64,000 nucleotides of DNA from positions 909,001 through 973,000 of the forward strand of contig NZ_CP027231.1 in the NCBI RefSeq assembly GCF_002998435.1, given 5' to 3'. A program made the translations under genes and the position numbers. Of the stretch, positions 10,096-19,288 are shown in pieces. Source of the stretch: Bacteroides zoogleoformans (GTDB lineage Bacteria > Bacteroidota > Bacteroidia > Bacteroidales > Bacteroidaceae). Every line of letters starts with the position of its first letter. The stretch's first letter is position 1. A model generated the notes under the pieces. That model saw only the letters and a list, made by a program, of their open reading frames with translations, did not search any database and was not told where the DNA came from.

Positions 10096-11412
10096 TTACC
10101 GGAGATGGTTCAATATCCATACCAGGTGTCCGTATTCGGTATCTGCTGATGTCCAATGTTCATTAATCGGAGTAACCAACGCCTCTTTCGGACACTGCAA
10201 TACATTATATACCGCATAACTCGTAGTAGGCGGACAAACATCGTCGTTATATCCCCAAGTCATACGGACAGGTACTTTAATGAAGCGGGCAAAGTTCACC
10301 ACATCATAGTAAGCCATTGTCTTCAGTTTATCGGGAGTATCCATCCCTGCCACACGGAAAAAGTGCGGATACCCCCCTGCACGCCCTGCCATATATCCCG
10401 CCATATCGCTCAACGCCGGATGATTGGCAACGCATGCCGTGACGCGAAAATCAAGACCCGCAGTGACCAAAGCCAAGGCACCGCCTTGACTGCCACCTTG
10501 CAGAATCACATTTTTTCCATCCCATTCGGGCAGTGAGACAAGCAGGTCGATACTGCGGACACATGCCAGATAGACACGCTTCATATAATAATTGTCACGA
10601 TTGTCAAGACCATTGCTCAGATACCCGTTCTCCTTGCCGTTAAAGGCATTACTGATGTCCATGAAGTCTTCTGCCGCCATTTTCGGATTCAATCCGTGAA
10701 TTTCTATTTCAAAACGGATACATCCCTGCTCTGCATAATATTTGTGACGCAAAGGCTCTTTAATCGTTTTGACGCCTGCCCCCGGAAGACAAAGCACCGC
10801 GGGGCAAGAACCTTTCTTTGCATTCTTCGGATAAAACAGATAACCGTAAACAGCCTGCCCGCGTTCATTCACCTGCAATTTCACCAGATAACAGTCTATT
10901 TTATCCGTACAATACTCTGCTGCCAACTCTTTGGTATATTTCAGAGGGACTTTAGATAGTTCAGCCTTGTTTTTGCTCCAAAACTCACTAAAGTCAGCCG
11001 GCATTTGGGTGTAAGGCTGTATCTTTTCGGGAGAGAAGCCTACCTTGATATGATGCCGATAGGTCTTACCGTCAACCGTGGCAGTCATACGGCAATCACG
11101 AAAACCGGGTTCTCTCATCGTTCCCATCGGTATAACAGCTTTCCCCTTCTTCAGAACAACGGTTCCTCTGACTTCGGAAGGCATCATGTCAGCTCCCAGT
11201 TCATAGTTTACCGTAACTCCATCCCGGGGGACACCATATTTATAAAATTGAATCTCGACGGTTGCTTGCTCACCTGTTTGATAAAGCCAGTCGGCATGAT
11301 TGGGCACAGTTACCCAAAGCACATCGCTTCTGTACGGATAGTTTTCGGCAAAAACAATCGCCGACAACAATACGACACCCAATATGGATAGCAGTTCTCT
11401 TTTCATAGCCAT
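10096..11412 (-). CDS. secreted acetyl-xylan-esterase-type (CE7-like) hydrolase
   Basis: A 438-residue exported alpha/beta hydrolase. A signal peptide covers residues 1-22. An N-terminal beta-sandwich-like region (about 23-125) precedes the AXE1/CE7 catalytic domain. The nucleophile elbow GGSQGG puts the catalytic Ser at 308, the acid is Asp391 in GYNDDVCPP, and the His is probably 419 (NEHW). CE7 enzymes remove acetyl groups from xylo-oligosaccharides and related sugars. Here the neighbours (pectin esterases, GH105) suggest acetylated pectin fragments. It is the last gene of a three-gene minus-strand operon, 10 bp after the CE12-CE8 gene. Acetylated substrate is inferred. Confidence 0.9.
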   Translation of the reverse strand: MAMKRELLSILGVVLLSAIVFAENYPYRSDVLWVTVPNHADWLYQTGEQATVEIQFYKYGVPRDGVTVNYELGADMMPSEVRGTVVLKKGKAVIPMGTMREPGFRDCRMTATVDGKTYRHHIKVGFSPEKIQPYTQMPADFSEFWSKNKAELSKVPLKYTKELAAEYCTDKIDCYLVKLQVNERGQAVYGYLFYPKNAKKGSCPAVLCLPGAGVKTIKEPLRHKYYAEQGCIRFEIEIHGLNPKMAAEDFMDISNAFNGKENGYLSNGLDNRDNYYMKRVYLACVRSIDLLVSLPEWDGKNVILQGGSQGGALALVTAGLDFRVTACVANHPALSDMAGYMAGRAGGYPHFFRVAGMDTPDKLKTMAYYDVVNFARFIKVPVRMTWGYNDDVCPPTTSYAVYNVLQCPKEALVTPINEHWTSADTEYGHLVWILNHLR

Positions 11413-11422
11413 AAAGTTTGTT

Positions 11423-13186
11423 TCAACGTCTCAACTTCAGCAAGGCGTTGCCGTTCTTCACCGGATTCCAGCCGTCCGTCCCGGCCAGGACGGTCTCTGT
11501 CTCATAATCTTGAGCGTCTTTCAGCTGGCGGGAGAAGGCGGCACGTCTTTCGGTCGAGGCCCCTACTCCCCTATTCCCGTATTCCGCATAGAAGACCGTC
11601 TTTTCGTTCTCCTTGTTCCGCCAGTTGTCCCATCCCGCAGGGGCAATGTGCGCACCCAGGTCGCAACGGACGAAGACAGCCTGTGCGTAGGGGCGCCACG
11701 GACGGGAGAGGTACACCTGTTCCACACCGGCATCGGCCGTCAGGCTGCAATCGTGAAAAACGTAGCCGTACCGTTGCCCCCGCTCCGTGGAGGGAGCCGT
11801 CACATAGCCCTTACCCTTGCTGTGGATGCGGCAGCGGTCGAACACCGCAACCGACCAGCCGAAGATGAAATCTACCGTACCTTCCACATAGCAATCGAGG
11901 AAGTAGAGCCTGAATCCCTTGCCGTAGGTATAGAGTGTATCCTGATAACCAAGGAAGCGGCACCCCTTGAAGAAGACACGGTCTGCACTGACGAAGCACG
12001 CCACCGCCTGCCCCACCGGGCCGGAAGAGTTCTCAAAGGTAAGGTTCTCCACATAGCAGTCGTGTGCGTAGATGTAACAGGTAGCGGAGCCGGACGTGCC
12101 CATGCCCTCGCCGAAGAGGTTGGCCTTGGCCGCATAGTCGCCGTAAGAGAGGACAGCCCCCTCCTGCCCCATCAGGCAGAGACCGGCCTTGCTCTCGGGT
12201 ATGACGACCTTCTCCCTATATACTCCTTTCCTTATCAATATAGAGGTGCGTACATCCTTGCGATAGTCCGGGACGGCATCAATGGCCTCCTGCACGGTGA
12301 AAAAGTCCCCGCTGCCGTCTTTGGCCACTACCAGGTCGTAGCGGCGGATGTACTTGGCCAGCGCGGGCACCGTCTCGGCAAGGGCGTCGGCGGCAAGGCC
12401 CGCAACGATACGCCCTCCGTGCACATTGAGGTGAGTGTTGTCTTCACGTCCCTTCGGCAAAGCAGGTACCGTGCCGGCAGGCACCCACATGAACAGCTCC
12501 TTGGACTTTTCCGACCCCAGCTCTTCCACCAATCGGTGCGTAAGCCTGTTCATGTCGATGAACGGTACGTTGAGCGCCCGGGCCACCTCGCGAGGAGAGT
12601 CAAGGTAGGCACCGTGGGTGTCTGTCAGCCGCCCGCCCTCCTGCGGATGCGCCAAGGGAGAAGCGTCTCGCTTGGCGTCGGGGTTGGCGTCTTGGCGGAA
12701 ATCGTCGCGGACAACGGTGCTCTCCACCGCCTGCGCCCCCTCAAAATGACGGCGGACGATGGGGTTGAACAGCACCGGGATGCCTCCCTTTGCCCGCGCA
12801 TCGGTGACAAAACGCCGGAGGTTGGCGTCGAAAGAGCCGCCGTTGGGGTCGGTATGGCGTTCTGCGTCCGGCTTCTCGTCGTTATGGCCGAACTGGATGA
12901 AGACGTAGTCGCCCTTGTTCATCAAGGACAGCACCTTGTCCCACCGGCCCTCGTCAATGAAGCTCTTCGAGCTGCGCCCGTTCACGGCGTGATTGTCCAC
13001 CCGCACCTCTTCCGAGAAGTATCCGGGCAGCATCTGCCCCCATCCCCGCTCCGGGTTGCCGCCGGACACGTCCTTATCGGCCATTGTCGAATCGCCTATC
13101 ATGAAGATGGTGACTGCCGGCTTGTCTGCCTTGAAAGCGGAGCACAGAACGAAGAGGCCCCAAAGTAGAATCTGTTTATGTCTCAT
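11423..13186 (-). CDS. fused rhamnogalacturonan acetylesterase (CE12-like) and pectin methylesterase (CE8)
   Basis: A two-enzyme fusion of 587 residues. The N-terminal half is an SGNH hydrolase: GDST at residues 31-34 carries the catalytic Ser, NGRSSKSF gives the Gly block, GHND the Asn, and a DNTHLN segment the Asp-His pair, as in rhamnogalacturonan acetylesterases. The C-terminal half, from about residue 260, is a pectinesterase right-handed helix, with GQAVACF (Gln), GYQDTLY (Gln-Asp), CYVEGTVDFIFG (Asp) and LSRPWRPY (Arg). The start at 13186 is chosen because it opens a signal peptide (MRHKQILLWGLFVLCSA). The longer frame from 13252 would overlap the upstream gene. It removes acetyl and methyl esters from pectin in the periplasm or outside, readying it for lyases and GH105. 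Confidence 0.93.
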   Translation of the reverse strand: MRHKQILLWGLFVLCSAFKADKPAVTIFMIGDSTMADKDVSGGNPERGWGQMLPGYFSEEVRVDNHAVNGRSSKSFIDEGRWDKVLSLMNKGDYVFIQFGHNDEKPDAERHTDPNGGSFDANLRRFVTDARAKGGIPVLFNPIVRRHFEGAQAVESTVVRDDFRQDANPDAKRDASPLAHPQEGGRLTDTHGAYLDSPREVARALNVPFIDMNRLTHRLVEELGSEKSKELFMWVPAGTVPALPKGREDNTHLNVHGGRIVAGLAADALAETVPALAKYIRRYDLVVAKDGSGDFFTVQEAIDAVPDYRKDVRTSILIRKGVYREKVVIPESKAGLCLMGQEGAVLSYGDYAAKANLFGEGMGTSGSATCYIYAHDCYVENLTFENSSGPVGQAVACFVSADRVFFKGCRFLGYQDTLYTYGKGFRLYFLDCYVEGTVDFIFGWSVAVFDRCRIHSKGKGYVTAPSTERGQRYGYVFHDCSLTADAGVEQVYLSRPWRPYAQAVFVRCDLGAHIAPAGWDNWRNKENEKTVFYAEYGNRGVGASTERRAAFSRQLKDAQDYETETVLAGTDGWNPVKNGNALLKLRR

Positions 13187-13215
13187 GGTTGTAGGTATGG
13201 AATGATTAATGTTGA

Positions 13216-14433
13216 TTAACGGTCTCTTCCGCTTCCTTGGAGGCGTTCCCACTCCAGCGAGGCCATGATGAACGGCCCCACCGCTTTCGGGTCGTTGCTG
13301 CGGATAGCCTCGTGGATGTAATAGTCGTAGTCGCCGGAGCGATATACCTTGCCGCCCAGTCCGGCCACGGCACAGGCGCGCGTGATGGACACGAGGCCCT
13401 GCCCGTCCACCTCAATGAAATGTTTCAGGATGCCCTTATAGGCTTTGACGGCCACACTGAGGAAAGAGCGGTCGAGATACCCCATCCGTACCCCCTTGAA
13501 CAAGGCATAGGCAAACATGGCTGAGCACGAGGACTCGAGATAGTTCCCCTCCGCCCCACTGCGGTCCAGTACCTGGTACCAGAGGCCGGTGCGTGCATCC
13601 TGCAAGCGCTCGATCATGCCGGCCAGGCGATTGAAGACAACCAGCATCGAGTCTCGCCCCGTCTCGTGCCGCGGGATGAAGTCGAGCGCATCGACGAAGG
13701 CCATGGCATACCACCCCATGGCACGCCCCCAACTGTGGAGCGATTGCCCCGTGCCTCTGTCCGCCCAGCGCTCCCGGCGACTGACGTCGCAGGCATGGCG
13801 AAACAGGTCTGTCTCCGGGTCGTACGTATGGCGGGCGGCCATGAGGAACTGACGGATGACATCGGCATAGTCTCTCACCTGATTATGACGGTACGCATAC
13901 TCGGCGTAGAACGGTGCCCCCATGTAGAGCCCGTCCAGCCACACCTGATGCGGATAAATCTGCTTGTGCCAGAAGCCGCCGTCGCCGTTGCGGGGGTGCC
14001 GGTCCAGCTGAGACCGCAGCAACGCGAGAGCTTTGGCGTATTTTTCATCCTTGCTCTGCTCGTAGAGACGGAAAAGCATCTTGCCCGAGTTCAGGCGGTC
14101 AAGGCTGAACTCTTCGAGGCGGTACATCTTAATGGTACCGTCATCATTCACCATCGTGTCGGCATAGGCCAGGGCGTAGGTGTAGAAGCGGTCATCTCCG
14201 TAGCGGTCGTACACGTCCAGCATGGATTGCAGTTCCAGTCCGTGGCAGTAGTCCCACTTCAAGCCCGGCTGGAAATCGAGCTGCCACGCCTGCGGACAAC
14301 GAATCATTTCGGACTCGGCCATGCGCACCGACCAAGGCAGTTCACTGCTTACACGCTGCGCAAACATCCATAAAGGAAAAGTCAAAGACAACAATCCGGA
14401 TACAATAAATTTACAAATGGAGTTCTTTTTCAT
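13216..14433 (-). CDS. unsaturated rhamnogalacturonyl hydrolase, GH105
   Basis: A 405-residue exported (alpha/alpha)6-barrel glycosidase of the GH88/GH105 type. It would release the 4,5-unsaturated galacturonic acid left by pectin and rhamnogalacturonan lyases. Recognisable parts are the signal peptide (about 1-24), WDYCHGLELQSMLDVY, KQIYPHQVWLDGLYMGAPF with the candidate acid Asp in WLDG, and WGRAMGWYAMAFVDAL. The start at 14433 begins the signal peptide. In-frame Met codons at 14475 and 14514 are unlikely, because a -7 element (TACTTTTG on the minus strand, 14480-14487) puts transcription start near 14474. First gene of the operon with the CE12-CE8 and CE7 genes. Confidence 0.93.
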   Translation of the reverse strand: MKKNSICKFIVSGLLSLTFPLWMFAQRVSSELPWSVRMAESEMIRCPQAWQLDFQPGLKWDYCHGLELQSMLDVYDRYGDDRFYTYALAYADTMVNDDGTIKMYRLEEFSLDRLNSGKMLFRLYEQSKDEKYAKALALLRSQLDRHPRNGDGGFWHKQIYPHQVWLDGLYMGAPFYAEYAYRHNQVRDYADVIRQFLMAARHTYDPETDLFRHACDVSRRERWADRGTGQSLHSWGRAMGWYAMAFVDALDFIPRHETGRDSMLVVFNRLAGMIERLQDARTGLWYQVLDRSGAEGNYLESSCSAMFAYALFKGVRMGYLDRSFLSVAVKAYKGILKHFIEVDGQGLVSITRACAVAGLGGKVYRSGDYDYYIHEAIRSNDPKAVGPFIMASLEWERLQGSGRDR

Positions 14434-14479
14434 GCAGTCATTCTTTTTTGGGGTATCAGATCTGTTTTCATTCATGAAA

Positions 14480-14487
14480 CAAAAGTA
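14480..14487 (-). promoter_or_regulatory. -7 element for the GH105 operon
   Basis: TACTTTTG on the minus strand fits the Bacteroides TAnnTTTG consensus and lies 46 bp before the chosen GH105 start. No TTG lies at the ideal 19-bp distance. The nearest is 16 bp away, so this may be a regulated promoter. Confidence 0.5.
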
Positions 14488-14633
14488 ATGTTTTCCATGT
14501 GAACAAGTGTGCACTTTTCAACTCAGAGAGTGTATTATTTGATTTTTCGTGTGCGGAAACGAGCATTTTTGTGCACGATAACGATAAGATTTATCCAAAA
14601 TCGTCCCAATTACTGATTATTATACCTTTCAAG

Positions 14634-14664
14634 TTTGATTAATTGAGAAAAGGTCTTATTTTTG
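14634..14664 (+). promoter_or_regulatory. consensus Bacteroides promoter for the gatC-kduI-MFS operon
   Basis: TTTG at 14634-14637, exactly 19 bp, then TATTTTTG at 14657-14664. Both boxes match the Bacteroides primary sigma consensus. Transcription would start near 14671, 57 bp before the GatC-type gene. It also rules out the in-frame ATG at 14662. It faces away from the GH105 operon, so the 14434-14727 gap is a divergent control region. Confidence 0.8.
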
Positions 14665-14727
14665 ACCCCGGTTTTAATCATAACTATTGCAAAAACATCA
14701 TCTATTACCCTATTAAATCACAAGAGA

Positions 14728-16101
14728 ATGGAACAAGTTTTCAGTTACATCATCGCTCTGGGAGCGTCGGTAATGATGCCGATTATCTTTACGATTATCG
14801 GCATGTGTATTGGAATGAAATTCAGCAAGGCACTAAAGTCCGGCCTCTTCGTCGGAGTCGGCTTCGTGGGTCTTGGCGTAATTACAGCCTTGCTGACGAA
14901 CAACTTCGACAGCCCTCTGAAAGCCATATCCGACCTATACCACTTACAGCTCAACGTATTCGACATGGGATGGCCTGCCGCCGCCGCCGTGGCATACAAT
15001 ACAGCCGTAGGCGCATTAATCATACCGGTATGTTTGGGAGTTAATCTCCTGATGCTTATCACCAAGACTACACGAACGGTCAACATCGACTTATGGAATT
15101 ACTGGCATTTTGCATTTATCGGAGCTGTGGCCTACTTCGTCACCGGTGAAAATCTGGCATGGGGCTATTTTGCCGCCATCATCTGCTATATCATCACATT
15201 GGTCTGCGCAGATCTCACCGCCGAAAGGTTTCAAAAATACTACGATTTAAACGGCATCTCCATTCCCCAGCCTTTCTGCCAAAGTTTTATGCCTTTTGCC
15301 ATCATCATCAATAAAATACTGGACAAAATACCCGGCTTTTCTAAATTGGATATCGATGCCGAAGGAATGAAAAAGAAGTTCGGCGTAATAGGTGAGCCCC
15401 TTGTACTGGGTGTTATCGTCGGTATGCTGATAGGATGGGCCGCACAATCGGATATTAAGAAAATATTCTTTTTAGGGATTACAATGGGAGCCGTAATGGA
15501 GCTTATTCCCCGCATCACGTCCTTGTTTATCGAAGGATTGAAACCCATTTCCGAAAAGACTTCCGAATTAGTGAGGTCCAAATTCAATGGTAAGAAAGTG
15601 TACATCGGAATGAGCCCCGCCTTGGTCATCGGACACCCCACTACGTTAGTAGTATCAGTGATTCTTATTCCCATCATTCTGATGCTGGCAGTATTCCTGC
15701 CGGGCAACCAGTTCCTTCCGTTGGCTTCATTGGCAGGCATGTTCTACCTGTTCCCCATAGTGCTGCCTTTTACCAAAGGCAACGTACTGAAGACATTAAT
15801 AGTAGGTCTTGTCACACTGATCGTCGGTTTGTATTTCGTAACCGATATGGCTCCGGACTTTACCTTGGCCGCCAACAACGTATATGCCGAAACCCACGAC
15901 CCGACGGCACACATTCCGGATGGCTTCTCGGGAGGCGCACTCGATTTTGCTTCCTCTTTCTTTGGCTGGACTATATATAAAGGAATAAAACTCTCGTATA
16001 TAGGCGGTGCGCTATTGACTTTGGCGGCAATTGCACTGATGCTCATCAATCGTCGTGCCATCATCCGCAGTGAAAAAATCGAAAAAGAGACCAGAATGTA
16101 A
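14728..16101 (+). CDS. orphan PTS galactitol-type permease, EIIC (GatC family)
   Basis: A 457-residue polytopic membrane protein of the GatC family, the membrane component of a phosphotransferase system. Many hydrophobic helices are visible, starting with VFSYIIALGASVMMPIIFTI, and family-like stretches include WNYWHFAFIGAVAYFVTG and PALVIGHPTTLVVSV. The ATG at 14728 is used because it follows the predicted transcript start and matches the family N-terminus. No EIIA or EIIB domain, Hpr or EI is encoded anywhere in the window, so it probably moves its substrate without phosphorylation. Next to KduI and a hexuronate-type MFS carrier it is likely a uronate or keto-deoxyuronate carrier; that is inference. 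Confidence 0.88.
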   Translation: MEQVFSYIIALGASVMMPIIFTIIGMCIGMKFSKALKSGLFVGVGFVGLGVITALLTNNFDSPLKAISDLYHLQLNVFDMGWPAAAAVAYNTAVGALIIPVCLGVNLLMLITKTTRTVNIDLWNYWHFAFIGAVAYFVTGENLAWGYFAAIICYIITLVCADLTAERFQKYYDLNGISIPQPFCQSFMPFAIIINKILDKIPGFSKLDIDAEGMKKKFGVIGEPLVLGVIVGMLIGWAAQSDIKKIFFLGITMGAVMELIPRITSLFIEGLKPISEKTSELVRSKFNGKKVYIGMSPALVIGHPTTLVVSVILIPIILMLAVFLPGNQFLPLASLAGMFYLFPIVLPFTKGNVLKTLIVGLVTLIVGLYFVTDMAPDFTLAANNVYAETHDPTAHIPDGFSGGALDFASSFFGWTIYKGIKLSYIGGALLTLAAIALMLINRRAIIRSEKIEKETRM

Positions 16102-16137
16102 TCACAGCATATTTATATTTAAAAGTTCAGATTAAAA

Positions 16138-17094
16138 ATGAAAAGATTAGCAATTGCCCTAATGCTGGGAACCGCCGCATTGACAGCCAATGCCCAAATG
16201 AACCACAAGGTACAGACAGCCTGCCATCCGCAGGACGTGAAGCACTATGATACAGAGCGCCTGCGCAATGCTTTCGTCATGGAAAAAGTAATGGTAGCGG
16301 ACGAAATCAATATAACCTATACGCTCTATGACCGCTTGATTTACGGCGGAGCGATGCCGGTGAACAAAACCCTCAAGCTGGAGGTGTTCCGCGAGCTCGG
16401 CCCGGAAATCACTTACTTCCTTGAACGCCGTGAACTGGGAGTAATCAACACCGGCGGCGACGGCGTGGTGACGGTAGACGGCAAAGAGTATCCCATGAAG
16501 TACAAAGAAGCACTCTACGTGGGATGCGGCAACCGGGAAGTGACCTTCAAGAGCGATGACGCCGCTCGTCCGGCCAAATTCTACATCAACTCGGCACCGG
16601 CCTACAAACCTTACGTCACCCAGCTGATTACAACCGATGCCAAACTCCAGAAAGCCAACCCCAAGAAATACGCATTGGGCATCTCCGACCGCTACGGAAA
16701 GATGGAGGACAGCAACGACCGCATCGTAAACCAGCTGATTGTGAAGAATGTGCTGGAAAGAGTAAAAGACGGCGGTACAAACCAGCTGCAAATGGGCCTC
16801 ACCGAACTGGCTCCCGGCTCGGTATGGAACACGATGCCCGCCCATACGCACACACGCCGCATGGAAGCCTACTACTACTTCAACGTGGCCGAAGGCAATG
16901 CCATTTGCCACCTGATGGGCGAGCCGCAAGAAGAACGTCTGGTGTGGCTGCACAACGAACAAGCCATCACTTCTCCCGAATGGTCCATCCATGCGGCGGC
17001 AGGAACACGCAACTATACTTTCATCTGGGGTATGGCGGGCGAGAACCTGAAATACAGCGACAAGGATGAAATCAAATATACGGATATGAAATAA
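16138..17094 (+). CDS. kduI: 5-keto-4-deoxyuronate isomerase with signal peptide
   Basis: A 318-residue cupin isomerase that turns 5-keto-4-deoxyuronate, formed when unsaturated uronate opens, into 3-deoxy-D-glycero-2,5-hexodiulosonate. The fold is clear: [34 protein letters not shown], and the metal-site stretch [16 protein letters not shown] with two His and a Glu, plus WSIHAAAGT with the last His. The bacterial enzyme is normally cytoplasmic and about 278 residues. Here a cleavable signal peptide ([19 protein letters not shown]) precedes the domain, so this form should be periplasmic. It follows the GatC gene by 36 bp and precedes the MFS gene by 185 bp. Confidence 0.94.
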   Translation: MKRLAIALMLGTAALTANAQMNHKVQTACHPQDVKHYDTERLRNAFVMEKVMVADEINITYTLYDRLIYGGAMPVNKTLKLEVFRELGPEITYFLERRELGVINTGGDGVVTVDGKEYPMKYKEALYVGCGNREVTFKSDDAARPAKFYINSAPAYKPYVTQLITTDAKLQKANPKKYALGISDRYGKMEDSNDRIVNQLIVKNVLERVKDGGTNQLQMGLTELAPGSVWNTMPAHTHTRRMEAYYYFNVAEGNAICHLMGEPQEERLVWLHNEQAITSPEWSIHAAAGTRNYTFIWGMAGENLKYSDKDEIKYTDMK

Positions 17095-17105
17095 GATTCG
17101 TACAC

Positions 17106-17172
17106 AGAGAAAAAACAGAGACACAGAGCCTTTCATTTTATGTACAATGGAAAGTTCTGTGTTTCTGTTTTT
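17106..17172 (+). terminator. hairpin terminator after kduI
   Basis: An arm of about 26 bases starting aaaaacagagacacagagcc pairs imperfectly with the arm ending ctgtgtttctgttttt at 17172 around a short AT loop, and a T-run forms its 3' side. It would reduce read-through into the MFS gene 107 bp further on, which may therefore have its own promoter. Confidence 0.7.
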
Positions 17173-17279
17173 CTGCATTCCATGTCCGTTTTGTCATTTT
17201 CTACAGTTTTTCCACCAATTATTACACCCTGCACAACACGCAAAGCCCTACCTTTGCCGTCAAATAATCCATCTATATC

Positions 17280-18785
17280 ATGAATACACTTTCAAACACA
17301 CCGGGCAAGATGACCCATTACCGCTGGGTAATCTGTGCCATGCTCTTCTTTGCCACGACGGTGAACTACCTCGACCGTCAGGTGCTTTCACTCACTTGGA
17401 AAGATTTCATCGCTCCGGAGTTTCATTGGACAGATGCCCATTATGGCGACATCACCGCCGTATTCTCCATCGTGTATGCCATCGCAAACCTGTTTGCCGG
17501 CCGCTTCATCGACTGGATGGGCACCAAGAAGGGCTATCTCTGGGCCATCTTCGTATGGTCGCTGGGTGCCTGCCTGCACGCCGCCTGCGGCTGGGCCACC
17601 GAACAAGCGGTGGGCATACACGATGCCGCCGCCATGATTTCGGCCACGGGCGCGGTGGCCTCCACCATTGCCATCACCAGCGTTTATTTCTTCATTGCCG
17701 CCCGCATCGTGCTAAGCGTGGGCGAGGCAGGCAACTTTCCGGCAGCTATCAAGGTGACGGCGGAATACTTCCCTAAAAAAGACCGTGCTTTCTCCACCTC
17801 CATCTTCAATGCCGGAGCCACGGTAGGCGCACTGATTGCCCCGGTCAGCATCCCGCCGCTGGCGCGCTATTTCCAGCGCATCGGCATCGGCAACGGATGG
17901 GAGATGGCGTTCATCGTCATCGGCGCACTGGGCTTCGTGTGGATGGGGCTGTGGATGTTCCTCTATAAAAAGCCGAACGAGAACCCCGCAGTCAACGCCG
18001 CCGAACTGGCATACATCGAACAAGACAAGCTGACGGAAGAAGATCAACCGCCCCAAGACGGCAAGCCGACCGGAAACAGCAACGGCGCACCCGCCGACGG
18101 GAAGGCTGAGCGAAAACTCTCCTTCGTCCAGTGCCTGAAGCATCGCCAGGCATGGGCGTTTGCCATCGGCAAATTCATGACGGACGGCGTATGGTGGTTC
18201 TTCCTCTTCTGGACCCCCGCCTATATCTCGGACGTTTACGGCTTCTCGTCGGACAGCGGAACGGCACAGTTGCTGATATTCGTGCTCTACGCCATCACGA
18301 TGCTCTCCATCTACGGCGGCAAGCTGCCCACCATCATCATCAACAAGACGGGCCTGAATCCCTACGCCGCCCGCATGCGAGCCATGTTCATATTCGCCTT
18401 GTTCCCGTTGCTTGCCTTGTTTGCGCAACCTCTGGGAGCATACTCCTACTGGTATCCCATCATCATCATCGGCATTGCCGGAGCCGCCCACCAATCTTGG
18501 TCGGCAAACATCTACTCCGTGGTGGGAGACATGTTTCCGAAGAGTGCGGTGGCCACCATCACCGGACTGGGCGGCATGGCGGGTGGCGTCGGTGCATTTC
18601 TCATCAACAAGGGCTCGGGCATGCTCTTCACCTATGCGGATGCAAGCCGGATGACGTTCATGGGCTTCGTGGGGAAGCCCGCCGGCTACTTCATCATCTT
18701 CTGCGTTTGCGCCGTAGCCTACCTGATAGGATGGTGCATCATGAAGGCACTGGTGCCGAAATATAAACCGATTGTGGCAGACTGA
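17280..18785 (+). CDS. MFS hexuronate-type transporter (ExuT/ACS family)
   Basis: A 501-residue major facilitator with 12 predicted membrane segments. The first loop carries NYLDRQVLSLTWKDF, typical of the anion:cation symporter family that includes ExuT and GudP. FAGRFIDWMGTKKGY gives the motif between helices 2 and 3. A central cytoplasmic loop of about 50 residues (TEEDQPPQDGKPTGN..) is longer than in most relatives. Position after kduI suggests import of galacturonate, glucuronate or the deoxy-diketo products made in the periplasm. The exact substrate is inferred. Confidence 0.92.
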   Translation: MNTLSNTPGKMTHYRWVICAMLFFATTVNYLDRQVLSLTWKDFIAPEFHWTDAHYGDITAVFSIVYAIANLFAGRFIDWMGTKKGYLWAIFVWSLGACLHAACGWATEQAVGIHDAAAMISATGAVASTIAITSVYFFIAARIVLSVGEAGNFPAAIKVTAEYFPKKDRAFSTSIFNAGATVGALIAPVSIPPLARYFQRIGIGNGWEMAFIVIGALGFVWMGLWMFLYKKPNENPAVNAAELAYIEQDKLTEEDQPPQDGKPTGNSNGAPADGKAERKLSFVQCLKHRQAWAFAIGKFMTDGVWWFFLFWTPAYISDVYGFSSDSGTAQLLIFVLYAITMLSIYGGKLPTIIINKTGLNPYAARMRAMFIFALFPLLALFAQPLGAYSYWYPIIIIGIAGAAHQSWSANIYSVVGDMFPKSAVATITGLGGMAGGVGAFLINKGSGMLFTYADASRMTFMGFVGKPAGYFIIFCVCAVAYLIGWCIMKALVPKYKPIVAD

Positions 18786-18789
18786 CACT

Positions 18790-18930
18790 CTGTTTCGTAT
18801 CAAAGCCGTATCAAGGCCGTATCAAGGCTGTACCAAAGCCGTACCAAGTCCGCATAAAAGTACCTTTATGCGGAGCTGATACGGAGCAGATACGGACTTG
18901 ATACGAAACAGATACGGAGAATCTGCGGAA
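18790..18930. repeat. degenerate 11-bp-unit inverted repeat cluster
   Basis: Five copies of an 11-bp unit close to gccgtatcaag (18792-18846) run into a perfect 10-bp stem (tccgcataaa / tttatgcgga) and then five copies of the complementary unit (agctgatacgg type) up to about 18930. The whole can fold into one long imperfect hairpin. It starts a few bases after the MFS stop and may end transcription. The same architecture recurs at 57366-57616. Confidence 0.8.
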
Positions 18931-18950
18931 GAAAACGGCTTTCGGAATGA

Positions 18951-18994
18951 AAAGAGAACGCCTTGCAGACTTAGGTTGCAAGGCGTTCTCTTTT
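18951..18994. terminator. terminator downstream of tRNA-Gln
   Basis: A 17-bp arm at 18951-18967 pairs with 18978-18994 around a short loop. Read on the minus strand it lies directly after the tRNA and ends in a T-run; on the plus strand it also ends TTTT. Confidence 0.85.
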
Positions 18995-18997
18995 ACG

Positions 18998-19068
18998 TTG
19001 GGCTATCTGGACTCGAACCAGAAATGACAGGACCAGAATCTGTAGTGTTACCATTACACCATAGCCCA
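18998..19068 (-). tRNA. tRNA-Gln (anticodon CUG)
   Basis: The minus strand folds into a full cloverleaf of 71 bases. Acceptor TGGGCTA/TAGCCCA, D-stem GTGT/ACAC with AATGGTA loop, anticodon loop TTCTGGT (anticodon CTG), four-base variable loop, and T-arm TCTGG-TTCGAGT-CCAGA. The discriminator base is A and CCA is not encoded. The innermost anticodon-stem pair is A-C rather than Watson-Crick. The isotype is supported by the U-G-G start and the CUG anticodon, which reads CAG. Confidence 0.95.
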
Positions 19069-19288
19069 ATAACAAGTTAGTTTCTGTTTTGCGGTTGCAA
19101 AGATACAAAAAAAACGAGAATGCAAAGCTTTATCGAATATTTTTTTCATAAAAGCAGATAAGACCACGTGCAAAGATTCGCTCAACTAAAAAAAGCAAAA
19201 AATTAAACTCTTTTCCTCTTTTGCGTGTTTGGTATAAGAAATCAATGTATATTTGCCAACTGTTTTAATCTAATTATAATAATGTATA

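Noticed and set aside
11384..13168. 594-codon plus-strand open frame
   Set aside because: It runs antisense through the CE12-CE8 gene, which has full catalytic motifs; the frame has no recognisable domain and arises from GC-rich codons.
14662..14727. Earlier start for the GatC-type gene
   Set aside because: Overlaps the -7 element; family N-terminus matches the ATG at 14728.
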